39,166 nucleotides of DNA from Chara braunii (lineage: Eukaryota; Streptophyta; Charophyceae; Charales; Characeae), in contig BFEA01000174.1 in the NCBI GenBank assembly GCA_003427395.1, positions 1,435,734 through 1,474,899 on the forward strand. Direction: 5' to 3'. Below the pieces are notes generated by a model that saw nothing but the letters and a program-made list of their open reading frames with translations, ran no database searches and was not told the DNA's origin. Both the position numbers and the translations under genes were made by a program. Positions 10,101 through 19,269 of this stretch are shown piece by piece (within the stretch, counting starts at the first letter, position 1; every line of letters starts with the position of its first letter).

Positions 10101-10246
10101 GAATAACGTACGGTGAGAGTATGTCCTATCGATCCTTTAACGTATGTATGCGTGCATTCTAATAGCACAACTAAGCTTGGTACTTCCGCTAGGACGATAG
10201 GCAAATCTAACGAATCTTTCCTGAGAACATCAGAATACACCACTAC

Positions 10247-10312
10247 ATGTGGGTATGTGTGTATGTATGTGTGTGTGCGTGTAAATGTGTGGGTGCGTGT
10301 GTGAGTGGGAGC
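10247..10312 (+). repeat. (GTAT)/(GT)n tract
   Basis: Imperfect GTATGT and GTGTGT repeats, followed by a pyrimidine-rich stretch (10320-10380) and a GA microsatellite (10400-10420). Confidence 0.8.
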
Positions 10313-10521
10313 GAGAGAGTTCTTTCTCCTTCCTCTTCTAAGTCCACCATCTCTCCCTCACCCTCTCACTACCTAACCTCTCAGCATCCACAGACTACGA
10401 CAGAGAGAGAGAGAGAGGGAGTATGGCTGAAGGGTCTCAAGCACCGGGCGACTAAGCCTCGAAGGCGTTGAGCCGATACCCTGTCTGTACCCGACCGTAA
10501 ACGATGTCTGGGTACATTCTG

Positions 10522-10554
<33 letters not shown>

Positions 10555-10640
10555 TTATTTTATGCCTGATAATGAGTATTATTTTGATATTGTTATTTAT
10601 TCTTATTCTTATTATCACTATTACTACTTTAGTACTATTA
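10522..10640 (+). repeat. (ATT)n microsatellite
   Basis: About ten uninterrupted ATT units at 10522-10551, then degenerate A/T sequence containing further TTATT motifs to about 10640. It is not preceded by a clear copy of the ATT-associated repeat block, unlike the others. Confidence 0.85.
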
Positions 10641-10664
10641 TTATTGTTATTATTTCCATAATAA

Positions 10665-11061
10665 TAGTTTGGGGTAGTGAGTGATACGAGAGACGTACCC
10701 AGTGCTTGACGCGAGCAACACTGACCGAGATCTGCTCGTACATGGGAAGTTGTTGTCGTCATCCTTCGGCATTGTAGATTTAGGCTAGATGGGATCTGCC
10801 TTGTGTAGTCTGGGCGCCGAGCGCCAGATAGGATATCGATATTGGTCCTTCGTGATAATGATGAGACTGTTCTAGCATTGTCAATTAGGAGCTCTTGCTG
10901 TGCTCTTATGTAGTGAGACTTGTGATGCAATCCTGCTTTGGGTTGAGGTTATGACTATCTGGTCTTATGTGTATGACGCTGCTTGATTTTAAGGTTCGCT
11001 GTCACTTATTTCCTTCGCTTTTATTATTGTTATTATTCTTACCATTACTATTATATCCTAA
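10665..11061 (-). repeat. ATT-tailed repeat family, copy C1
   Basis: Plus-strand order: ACGTACCC, GAGATCTGCTCGTA at 10726, GGCATTGTAG, hairpin GGCGC-CGA-GCGCC at 10813-10825, AGCATTGTCAATTA, GTGCTCTTAT-x-TG, CTATCTGGTCTTATGT, then a degenerate (ATT)n near 11020-11055. On the minus strand a 97-base block (10795 down to 10699) has CAG before it and GTACGT after it, like an exon between splice sites; the frame is broken by a TGA. Role unknown. Confidence 0.7.
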
Positions 11062-11468
11062 TCCTAGCTATAAGGTGTAAGGGTTGAAATGTTAGATGGA
11101 GGGGTAGATTGGTGATCTGGTGAAGGTGGCGAGCGTGGGGTTGTCAGGATCTGATTGAGGGTGAAGGGATACTTACCTGGTACACAAGGGGAGGTCAGCT
11201 AAGGCGTTGGCATCATATACACTGGTCTACGAAAATCGAAGTGAGCTCGATGCGTGAATACAACTGTAGGTGGGATAGTAGATTAGAGTAGGATGAGGCG
11301 ATGGGCACCAGACACAGAGGAGCGACTTTGAACACGGTGTTGGTAAGGCCTATATGCTTGGACGCTGACCCACTAATCCGTTGTATTACTCTATATGGAT
11401 GGTTCCTCGGTGCATTTGTACTCTCTGCCTTTACATGACTACTTGGACATCTCAGCATCTACAGACTA

Positions 11469-11499
<31 letters not shown>

Positions 11500-11530
11500 G
11501 AGAGAGAGAAAGAAAGAGAGCGAGAGGAAG
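11469..11530 (+). repeat. (GA)n microsatellite
   Basis: About fourteen GA units followed by GA-rich sequence to about 11550. It lies between ATT-tailed repeat copies C1 and C2. Confidence 0.85.
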
Positions 11531-11574
11531 GAGGTGAGAGAGATAAGAGAGATGATACACGTGGCATCAACAGG

Positions 11575-11785
11575 TGCGCGTCGAGGTTGTGAGTGAAGGG
11601 AGAGACTTTCCTGATGTAGATGTGTGTGGTATTGACCGCTGTCTGCGTGCACTTCGGAAAGTTGTGGATAACACCAACAACTGTGTAGTAGTGGGCTAGA
11701 TATGATCGGCCATCTGTAGTCTGGGCGCCGAGCGCCACGTAGGATGTTGGCATTGGATCTGTGATAATGATGATGATGATGTGAG
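11575..11785 (-). repeat. ATT-tailed repeat family, copy C2 (truncated)
   Basis: Shares the GTAGTCTGGGCGCCGAGCGCC segment (hairpin 11724-11736), GCCATCTG and the flanking blocks with the other copies, but stops after GATAATGATGATG at about 11780 and has no (ATT)n. On the minus strand one frame is open through the block and contains SY-x-ALGAQTTDGRSYLA and HNFPK, matching peptides readable in other copies. Confidence 0.65.
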
Positions 11786-12120
11786 GGCACTTACCTTGTA
11801 TTGGCGATGGTTTGCATGGGCAACATCTTCAAGTACTTCAGGTTGCCGCTAGTGTGAACAGTACCATTGTCAGTTCGTAGGTTGCAGTAGTTGTGTAGGA
11901 GTAGGCTGAGCTCTGAGTGCAAGTATGAGAGTGATGGGACTGGACTGTTGTGTTAGTATGGAGAGAGTATGCTCGCCCTGACATTGGTCTTCAGCACCAC
12001 GAACCTCCATTGGTGTGTTATTAGTGCAATTCTGCTCTCTGGACACGATTTGACTATCTGGCTCTGAAATGTGATGGTGTAATCTGGGATTGTCATGTCG
12101 CTGTTGCTTATTTCCGGTTG

Positions 12121-12121
<1 letters not shown>

Positions 12122-12182
<61 letters not shown>
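12122..12182 (+). repeat. (ATT)n microsatellite
   Basis: About 20 perfect ATT units. Frames through it are poly-Ile or poly-Asn and carry no information. The sequence before it (11880-12120) is a diverged relative of the ATT-tailed repeat. Confidence 0.95.
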
Positions 12183-12194
12183 GATACCTGGTGG

Positions 12195-12598
12195 TCTTGT
12201 GTCCACGTGGCATCTGTGTGTTGGGGGATAGAGGTTGTGAGGGACACGAGGGACATACCTGGTGCTTGACGCATGAAGCATGGGCCGAGATCTGTTCGTA
12301 CTTGGGGAGCTGATGACATCATCAGCGGCACTGCAAATAGGATAGATAGGATCTGATATTCGTAGTCTGGGCGTCGGGTGCCATATGGGATATCAACTCT
12401 GGATCTTCGATGGTGATGATGCGACTATTTCAGCATTGACAATTATGAGTTCTTGGTGTCTTCTTATATGGTGAAACTCGTGATGCAGTTCTGCTGTTGG
12501 ATCGAGGTCAGGACTATCTGGTCTTGTGTATATGATGCTGTTTGGTTACTGAAGTTCGCTATTGCTCTGATTATTATTATTATTAATATTAATATTAA

Positions 12599-12629
<31 letters not shown>

Positions 12630-12630
12630 G

Positions 12631-12679
<49 letters not shown>

Positions 12680-12684
12680 TACTA
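12195..12684 (-). repeat. ATT-tailed repeat family, copy C3
   Basis: Full copy: GTGTCCACGTGGCATCTGTG, GGGACATACCTGGTG at 12250, CGAGATCTGTTCGTACTTGG, hairpin 12370-12382 in the form GGCGT-CGG-GTGCC (G-T pairs keep the stem), AGCATTGACAATTATGAG, GTGATGCAGTTCTGCTGTTGG and a long (ATT)n at 12570-12684 with some AATATT units. The minus-strand exon-like block is 12352-12259, ending CACCAG/GTATGT. Confidence 0.75.
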
Positions 12685-13194
12685 CTGAGCAATCAAACTC
12701 GCTTTCATTTAGACTTTTCATACATGAAAACACTAGTGCAACAAACTGTCAACATGAGCCCACTCGAAACTTATAGATATGGCATCCAGACACAAGTACA
12801 CTTCCAATTGGCTATGGTGACTCAGCCCCCAAATAACTCACTGTTCACATACACCGAATCACTCTGGATGCCCCACGAACAGACACTGTGACACACCCTC
12901 GCATACACGATGAAAATGCGCACACGGATGATGTGACAGATGCAGGTAGATGTGGTGACGGATACACCCATAGTGACACAGCTGTACGCAGTAACACAAC
13001 TCTACTCAATCGGCGAACCAATCCCGAAACGCAGTGGCACATACACTCACCGTGACGAAGTCGTGCACATCGACACAGCTGTACACAGTGAGTGACACAG
13101 TCACGCGCACAGTGATGCGCACACGGAAGACACACACAGACATACACGGTCAAATACTCAGATACACGGTCATAAAAGTCAGATACTCAGATGC

Positions 13195-13455
13195 CCGGAT
13201 ACAAGCACAGTAACACCCAGCCGCACTGTCCGAGCATCTGCAGACCACCATTGCACCATTCGTTGTAGCAACGCTTCCGCATGGCCTACGCAAGAAAAGG
13301 AACGCCCAACTTTGTGCTACATCTTGATTATACTTTTGTCTGGTACTGGTCTGCCGTTCCATCAGCCCGAAGCGCCCATGGTCCCATATGGTACTTGCTT
13401 GTCTGAACCCGGACTGACTGGGACTGTATCGCTGACTGCATGAGGGCGTATCGCA
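13195..13455. repeat. conserved block following ATT repeat, copy 1
   Basis: Shares GCATCTGCAGACCAC, CCGCATGG-x-CTACGCA, TTATACTT-x-TG, TGGTCTGCC, GTCCCATATGGTACTT and GACTGTA-x-C-x-CTGACTGCATGAGGG with 19970-20190 and, more diverged, 21995-22215. No coding potential that I trust. Sequence before it (12690-13150) is AC-rich with many CACAC/GTGAC motifs. Confidence 0.65.
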
Positions 13456-13535
13456 GGCTCAGTACAGTGCACTGCTAAGTTGTGCTCCTACAGCTACACT
13501 GACCTACGACTTACAAGCGAAAACAAACGAGATGA

Positions 13536-13690
13536 TCGAAAACAGACGGAAAAAGACAGTCAGACAAACAGTCTGATTGAAACAGACGGACTGACGGACA
13601 GTCCGGGCCAAACAGTCAAACTGTCTGAAGCAGGCAAACAGTCTGAGATAGACAGACAGACTGTCTGAAGGTGGCAAGCAGACTGACATC
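13536..13690 (+). repeat. CAGAC-rich degenerate repeat
   Basis: Many overlapping copies of CAGAC, ACAGTCTG and its inverse, so the tract is full of short palindromes. Related tracts occur at 17655-17945, 20200-20320 and 20860-21060, each between ATT-tailed repeat copies. Confidence 0.7.
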
Positions 13691-13774
13691 AACAAGTGAA
13701 CAAAATAGAGACTACCGGGCAAATAAACATGCATCGGCAGAACTATACATTAGCTCTACATTGATGTTGAAGAG

Positions 13775-13980
13775 GCTGAATTTTGTTGTGCTCTTATCTG
13801 ATGGGACTCGTAGTGCCGTTCTGCATTTAAGGACGGAGTCGCGTCTATTTGATCACACGTTTTTATGCTGTTGGATTCTGGAGTTAGCTATTGTTACTAT
13901 TATTATTATTATTGTTTTTATTATGATTTTTATTATTATTATTATAATTGTTATTATTATTATTGTTACTAAGATTATTG
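13775..13980 (-). repeat. ATT-tailed repeat family, copy C4 (3' part only)
   Basis: Keeps TTGTGCTCTTAT-x-TGATGGGACTCGTAGTGC, a diverged CTGTTGGATT segment and an imperfect (ATT)n at 13888-13975; the hairpin and the exon-like block are missing. Confidence 0.6.
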
Positions 13981-14420
13981 GTATCGTTATTCCGGTAAGG
14001 TTTGTGGTTCCGGCCAGCCTCGTGCCCGCCCTAAGTGAAGGCAGACTAGAACGTCCGCTAAAAGCGCTTGCCCCAACATTTCCCAACAAGAGTCTTAGAC
14101 AATTGCTGCACAATAGTTGGTCGAAGTGCAGAATGGGCTGCGATCTGGGTCTGTCTAGAAGAACTCGCTGCGTAGTACAGTTGTGACCAGGACAAGGACT
14201 ATTGTACCCGAGGCACACGTAGCCATGGGACTGGCACACTACTAAGTGGTTGCGACTACATTGACACCACATCCGCACGCGGGCATGAGGTGGCGTGAGC
14301 CGCAGCCGGACAACGGGGTTCTATCAGGGCTATGGCAGGCATGCCGAAATAGCACGCATGCACCCACACCTCTTGCAAGCAGGCACGCGATAGCAACAGG
14401 TGTGCGTTGTCGGAGCGAAC

Positions 14421-14436
14421 ACCCTTACAAGGGTAT
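14421..14436. repeat. palindrome, unit II
   Basis: The same 16 bases as 7541-7556, 6880 bases further on. The flanks are less similar than the palindrome itself. Confidence 0.6.
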
Positions 14437-14711
14437 TCGCTCATGAAATTGCACTCAATACAGTGTCGACGCCGGTTACCATACCAGAGTGGTCGGAAGA
14501 GAGAGGGTGAATTTTTTTTTTCTCGATATTATTAAAGGCTGTTTAGCCAACCGCTAAGGACAAGGTGATCTGAGAGGATATTCCGCCGCTAAGCCAAGCG
14601 ACTTCCGGTACCGGCCTAAAATAACCTTGAGGAGCAGGCTTTGGGCCGTTGCACCAAAAGAACCGGACCTATACTCCACTTATAGCTGAACCACTCTTGT
14701 TCTAACCGAAC

Positions 14712-14797
14712 TAGGAGCTAGCTCGGTAGGTATAGGCACAGATTACCAATGGACTGAACTATGGATCGAATATGCCCAGCCTCGGGCTAGCTCCTTT
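14712..14797 (+). repeat. tRNA-related head with Pol III A and B boxes, unit II
   Basis: TAGCTCGGTAGG at 14719-14730 matches the A box and GGATCGAATATGCCC at 14763 matches the B box better than copy I. Start-to-start distance is again 44 bases. GGAGCTAGC at 14714-14722 and GCTAGCTCC at 14786-14794 are complementary and would close a stem around the boxes. This supports a tRNA-derived SINE-type head. Confidence 0.5.
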
Positions 14798-14828
14798 TGA
14801 GAAGGAGCTCCACTGCATTTTTGCCTCA

Positions 14829-14890
14829 CACAAAGTTTGGCGGGACTTGAACCCGTGACCTTAGGAATAGGACTAGCTAGAGCTAGTTGT
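14829..14890 (-). pseudogene. tRNA 3'-half-like sequence, unit II
   Basis: Minus strand reads GGTCACGGGTTCAAGTCCCGCC (T-arm form with GTTCAAGT loop) preceded by CTAGCTAGTCC. Same position and orientation relative to the A/B-box head as in unit I. No complete clover leaf. Confidence 0.4.
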
Positions 14891-14951
14891 TAGTTGAAGC
14901 TCGAAAGTGTCTACCCGACACTTGGCATGACGAGGTAGTTGAAAGTTAGGA

Positions 14952-15400
14952 GTTTTTTTTTCTTTCTTTCTTTTTTTAGTTGTTTTTGTTTGTTGTTGGA
15001 TTCGTTTTGTCTTTTTCTTTTAGTTGTGCTTTTCTCGTAGGTTCACAAAATGAATCTACCCCTGAGGCCAGGCCGATTCAAACAGATTAAAAAAACTTTG
15101 GAAACTCAACTCGTCTCGGGTAACATCGAAGAGGTCTGGTCACCAGGCAAGGAAAGGAAAGGAGGAGCGAGATGGGGGGTAGAGGAGTAACCGCGCAGAG
15201 GGAGAAAACAACCCGGAGAAACGGACAAGGAGTACGCGGAGGAACGAGAGGGGAGGAGTAAGAGAGTAACCGCACGGAGGGAGGTGAAAGCACGAAGAAA
15301 ACAGATGAGGATTGCGCAGGGAAGAAGAGGTAGAGGGGGAAGAAAGAAAGGAGAAAAGAAGAGGAGAAGAAGAAAAAGAAGAAGAGAGAGACATTGAGCG
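14952..15400 (+). repeat. T-rich then polypurine low-complexity region
   Basis: A T-rich stretch (14952-15035) is followed from about 15140 by polypurine sequence (GA, GGA, GAA). Frames on either strand give Ser/Leu/Phe- or Lys/Glu-rich peptides only. No gene. Confidence 0.75.
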
Positions 15401-15419
15401 GACTCAACGGGACAGAGTA

Positions 15420-15633
15420 TGATGAGTGTCATTTGTCGATCTCAAATAAGGGAAAGCCTGGGGATCGAGGGTCGTCGACTCGTATTTGAGTACGCCCCTG
15501 CATCGTGAACGCATTGCAATCACTTTGACCACCTGGACCTGGTCCGGTTAGGTGTCTGATCGCGGTGACCTCGACAGGTTGCCGCCAAGGACTCTGCGGA
15601 AAGCTCATTGAGCCTCCTCGTTCAGAGGGAAGA
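15420..15633 (+). pseudogene. 18S rRNA 3'-domain fragment, copy 2 (most diverged)
   Basis: Follows 18S order but with many substitutions: TTTGTCGATCTC at 15433, AAGCCTGGGGATCGAG, GTCGTCGACTCGTATTTGAGTACG (the sequence before the decoding site), CCCCTGCATCGTGAACGCAT, CTGGTCCGGTTAGGTGTCTG, TCGCGGTGACCTCGACAGG, then GAAAGCTCATTGAGCCTCC and TTCAGAGGGAAGAAGAGG, equivalent to the terminal helices. Unlike copy 1 it keeps the full helix 44 region. Both flanks are polypurine. Confidence 0.7.
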
Positions 15634-15844
15634 AGAGGAAAGAAGAAGGGAGAAGGAAAAGAGGAGGAAGGAAAAGGAGAGGAAAGGTGGAGAGATCAGG
15701 CTTACCTGCTAAAGTAGGGAGCATCCGACGACAACGACGTCGACAAAGACACCTAAGGAGCGAGAGGAAGAGAAAAGGTAAGTCACCAGTCTAGCAGCTC
15801 ACTCATTAGCATCACCAACGACGAAAACGGGAAAGAAATAAACA

Positions 15845-15915
15845 AATGAATAAATAAATAAATAAATAAATAAGCAAAAATAATAAAATAAAGCAAATGA
15901 ATCTAACACTAGAAC

Positions 15916-15954
<39 letters not shown>

Positions 15955-15980
15955 AAAAAAAAAAAAAAAAAAAAAGCGAG
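15845..15980 (+). repeat. (AAAT)n and poly-A runs
   Basis: AAAT units at 15848-15875, then two long A runs at 15919-15951 and 15954-15975. They could be the tail of a retroposed sequence lying to the left. Confidence 0.8.
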
Positions 15981-16249
15981 ACGGAGAGAGTACCATAATC
16001 AAGTCATTAAGGATTGACTGGGTAGTCACTAAGATAACGACTGGCTTTGCACAACCTCCAACGAAAGGATGAGAAGAATCGATCGGATCTTCCCTTACGA
16101 CGTCGCCTCTTGCATGCTTCACCAATACAAGCAACGATCGAACCTCCTACAGCGAAAACTCCAACGAAACAGTTTGTCACAGCCCCTCGTTTGTTGTCGT
16201 CTTCTCCCTCTCAGCCTACGGTTTACCAGGCAGTTCTGATGAGACGATA

Positions 16250-16283
16250 AATATGTACATATATGTATATATATATATATATT
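16250..16283. repeat. (TA)n microsatellite
   Basis: Alternating A/T with a few TATG units, about 30 bases. Confidence 0.8.
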
Positions 16284-16390
16284 CACTACTATACGAATGT
16301 GTGTGTGACACGTTTCGACTAACGGCTGCATCGGGCGGATATGAGCTGACACGTGTTCGTCATCCTACGTGGCATACCCAGTAGCCAATG

Positions 16391-16391
<1 letters not shown>

Positions 16392-16432
<41 letters not shown>
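16392..16432 (+). repeat. (GA)n microsatellite
   Basis: About 20 perfect GA units ending six bases before the CTTACCTG that precedes 18S copy 3. Confidence 0.95.
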
Positions 16433-16434
<2 letters not shown>

Positions 16435-16435
16435 C

Positions 16436-16697
16436 TTACCTGGCTGCATGCGCGCTGCACCGATGAATCCAGCGAGTCCATTGCCTGGGTTGAAAGGCCC
16501 GGGTAGCCTTCCTAAGGTTCATCGTGTTAGTGATGGATTGTTGTAATTATCGATCTTGAACGAGGAATGCCCAATAAGCGCGAGTCATCGGCTCGCGCTG
16601 ATTATGGTCTTACCCCTTGTACGCACCGACCATCGCTCCTACCGATTGAATGGTCCAGTGAAGTGTCTGGATTGCGATGATCTAGGCGGTCTGCCGA
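16436..16697 (+). pseudogene. 18S rRNA 3'-domain fragment, copy 3 (best preserved)
   Basis: Very clear match: CTGGCTGCATGCGCGCTGCAC, GATGAATCCAGCGAGTCC, GAAAGGCCCGGGTAGCCTT, TCATCGTG, TTGTAATTATCGATCTTG, AACGAGGAATGCC, AAGCGCGAGTCATCGGCTCG, CTTGTACGCACCG, CATCGCTCCTACCGATTG, AATGGTCCAGTGAAGTGTC and TGGATTGCGATGATCTAGG. The segment ends in helix 44, shorter than copies 1 and 2. It begins at the same 18S position as copy 1 and, like it, follows TACCTG, so copies 1 and 3 are duplicates of one fragment. Substitutions at otherwise invariant positions mark it as a pseudogene. Confidence 0.9.
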
Positions 16698-17079
16698 TGG
16701 AGAGATGCACATGGCATCTGTGAGTGGGGAACGAGGTCGTGAGTGTAGCGCGATACATACCTGGTGCTGGAAGTGTGCGACATTGGTCGCCATATGCTCG
16801 TACTTCGAGAATGTTGTTGATGTCATTTGGCGGCTTCGTAGTATAGACTAGATAAGATCTGCCACGTGTAGTCTGAGCGCCGAGCGCTAGATAGGAGATC
16901 AACTCTGCTTCTTTGTAGCTGATGATGGGACTATTTCAGCATTGTCAATTATGAACTCTTGGTGTGCTCTTATTTGGTGAAACTCGTGATGCAATTCTGC
17001 TGTTGAGGTCACGACGAGCTGGTCTCATTTGTATGATGCTATTTAATTGCTGGTGCTATCGTTCATTTTTTTTTTTGCG

Positions 17080-17113
<34 letters not shown>

Positions 17114-17185
17114 GATTATTTTTTTGTCATTGTTATTATTATTATTATTATTATTGTTATTATTATTATTATTATTATTAAGGTC
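16698..17185 (-). repeat. ATT-tailed repeat family, copy C5
   Basis: Starts directly after 18S copy 3: ATGGCATCTGTGAGTGGGG, CGATACATACCTGGTG at 16751, hairpin 16876-16888 as AGCGC-CGA-GCGCT (a compensated G-C to A-T outer pair), GCATTGTCAATTATGAAC, GTGAAACTCGTGATGCAATT and (ATT)n at 17083-17180. Minus-strand exon-like block 16858-16761 with CAG before and GTATGT after. Confidence 0.75.
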
Positions 17186-17264
17186 GTTATAATTTCAGCT
17201 ACATAGTACGCAGGAGACAGTGAACACGGGAGTGAATTGGAAAGACAATACTTACTTGGCTGGG

Positions 17265-17560
17265 GCCTTCCGGTTTGGTGCTTCGTAGTACGTGGTCCGT
17301 GCGTCGGTGCTTTGTGGTACGAGAGTCAATGTTCTACGTGAATTTAATGTGCTACGTGCTTGATGCTTCCGTGAAGCATTGTGGATCTTGTGCTTCATGC
17401 TTCGTGCTTCGACCTTGCTACTTCTTGGATTCCGCGCTTGGTGCATCGTGGGTTTGTGATGGATTCGGTGCATTATGTTGCGCGCTTCATGATTCGCGAA
17501 TCAGCGGTCCAATGCATATGTTCTGGTGCTCCGTGTTTAGTGTTTTGGTGCTTCGTTCCT
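17265..17560 (+). repeat. degenerate TGCTTCGTG array
   Basis: Variants of TGCTTCGTG (GGTGCTTCGTAG, GTGCTACGTGC, TGCTTCATGCTTCGTGC, GGTGCATCGTGG, GGTGCTCCGTG) recur through about 300 bases with irregular spacing. It ends in a GT run and (GA)n at 17565-17600. No coding call. Confidence 0.65.
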
Positions 17561-17654
17561 TGTGTGTGTGTGTGAGAGAGAGAGAGAGAAAGAGAGAATG
17601 AGAAAGAATGAGTCAGAGAGAGAAACGAGATGGAAGAAGGGAAAAAGAAAAAAG

Positions 17655-17945
17655 ATTAGACAGACAGACCTGCTGACTAATACAGGCCGACACAAGAAAA
17701 GACGAACTCAAACAGACTGACACGACACAAACATACAGACACGGCCTCAGACAAACAGACACAAGTAACCGTACATGACAGACAAGGACAAACATAGCCA
17801 GTTACACAAACGAGATGCAAAATAGTCGGACCGAAAATCAAACAGACACATTCGGCCCTACAATCCAACAGATACCGTCGGACCGACAATCCGACAGACA
17901 CGGTCGGACAAAAGATCCGAAACACACAATCAGACATACGATCCA
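17655..17945 (+). repeat. CAGAC-rich degenerate repeat
   Basis: Dense CAGACA, CGGACCGA and ATCCGACAGAC motifs, pyrimidine-poor on the plus strand; related to 13536-13690. Confidence 0.7.
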
Positions 17946-17984
17946 TCTAACAGCAGGTGACCATAGTCAGGCTTGCCTGCCTAT

Positions 17985-18387
17985 AACTAGATAATGGCGC
18001 ATGGTGGTCCCTGGGTGCAAGTGGCATCTGTGTGTTAGGGGTCGGGGATGTGAGTGATACGAGAAAACATACATGTTGCTCGAGGCGAGTGACATTGGCC
18101 GATATCTGCTCGTATTTCGGGAAGTTGTTGACGTCACCGACAGGCATTGTAGTCTAGGCTAGATAGGATCATCCATCTGTAGTCTAGGCGTCGAGCGCCA
18201 AATAGGATATCAACATTGGTTCTTCATTAATGATGATAAGTAGACTTTACCAGCATTGTCTTGTGTCTTCTTCTCTGGTGAAACTCGTGATGCAATTATG
18301 CTGTTGGTTCAAGGTCACGACTGTGTGGTCTTGTGTATATGATGTTGTTTGATTAACTGGAGTCCACTATTGCTCATCTTCCTTACA

Positions 18388-18445
<58 letters not shown>
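17985..18445 (-). repeat. ATT-tailed repeat family, copy C6
   Basis: GTGCAAGTGGCATCTGTGTG, AAACATACATGTTGCTCG, GATATCTGCTCGTATTTCGG, hairpin 18187-18199 as GGCGT-CGA-GCGCC, CTCTGGTGAAACTCGTGATG and (ATT)n at 18389-18445. On the minus strand an ATG-started frame reads through the exon-like block (MPVGDVNNFPKYEQISANV), the clearest open version in the family. Confidence 0.75.
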
Positions 18446-18446
<1 letters not shown>

Positions 18447-18734
18447 TAGTGAAATCAGACTCGATTTCATTCACACTTCTTATGCATGCAAGCATGTGTG
18501 CAGCAGACTGGTAACGAGCACCCAATCATATCTCAGAGGTATGGTAACTTAGAACACAGTTCACTTTAATGGCTATGGCACATCAACGCTCAACAACTCT
18601 TCATTCGTTACTGTATCCCGACGCCGTTGTTCACACACTAAACACTGGCTTACCCTGGATACCCCACACGCTACTTGCTGCACGCAAAGATCAGACAAGG
18701 CACACACACGCACACAGTATCAGACAGACAAACA

Positions 18735-18832
18735 CACGAGGCAACCGGCGTTTGGACAAGATCTGCCCGTACCTTCGAGGAGTTGCAGATGTTGCCAGCG
18801 GCATTGTATAGGATATACAATCGTTAGTGTGA
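18735..18832 (-). repeat. ATT-tailed repeat family, copy C7 (short fragment)
   Basis: Only the part around AAGATCTGCCCGTACCTTCG, GGCATTGTATAGGATA remains. It keeps the exon-like segment but not the hairpin or the microsatellite. Confidence 0.5.
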
Positions 18833-19269
18833 TGAGCAGAGAGGTCGAATTTGCCAAAAGGGAAACCGGTCCACTGTCTGAATCTGGACGAAGGCCTGGA
18901 TGAAAGAGGCATAACTATGCAGCCTGAGCCTTAACTGTACTGCGCCTAGGGCACAGCAACTGGGACCCAGACACACACTGAAGGTTGGCTGACCACTTGC
19001 ACGATTGACATATAGGCAAGGCAGGCGAGGCACGAGGGATCCTTGGCCATTATGAACAATGCTGGCACGCTGCTGCGCTGCGCTAGGCTGAGGGAGGTTG
19101 GCTTTGCGCTATAGCAGGAAGGGCGCAGTTGGGTACTGAGCGCTGGCAGCCATAGCTAGGCTGCAGACAGAGCGTTGTGGTAGGTGAGAGCGAAGGTGGT
19201 ACTTCGGAAGGTGAAGGGCGCTGTGTGAGTAAAAGGGAAGCGTGAGGGTGGAGAGAGACATATCTAGGT

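Larger units (their letters stand above)
7531..14414. repeat. segmental duplication unit I (~6.9 kb)
   Basis: Several landmarks in this interval recur in the same order and orientation in 14415-21260: palindrome ACCCTTACAAGGGTAT (7541 and 14421), tRNA-like head (8081 and 14719), T-arm-like GAACCCGTGACC (8211 and 14849), 18S fragment (CTTGAA at 9729 and 16555), ATT-repeat hairpins (10813/16876 and 11724/18187), GCATCTGCAGACCAC (about 13234 and 19976) and CCCATATGGTACT (13383 and 20128). Offsets are 6.06-6.88 kb. A drop of about 0.76 kb between the 18S fragment and the first ATT repeat is explained by GA/GT-rich sequence present only in this unit. Confidence 0.65.

Noticed and set aside
12095-12776. 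Long frames rich in Ile, Asn, Leu or Tyr over the (ATT)n tracts here and elsewhere
   Set aside because: They are translations of microsatellites with random ends.
9646-16697. Functional rDNA repeat
   Set aside because: The fragments lack the rest of 18S, ITS, 5.8S and 28S and carry substitutions in invariant sites.
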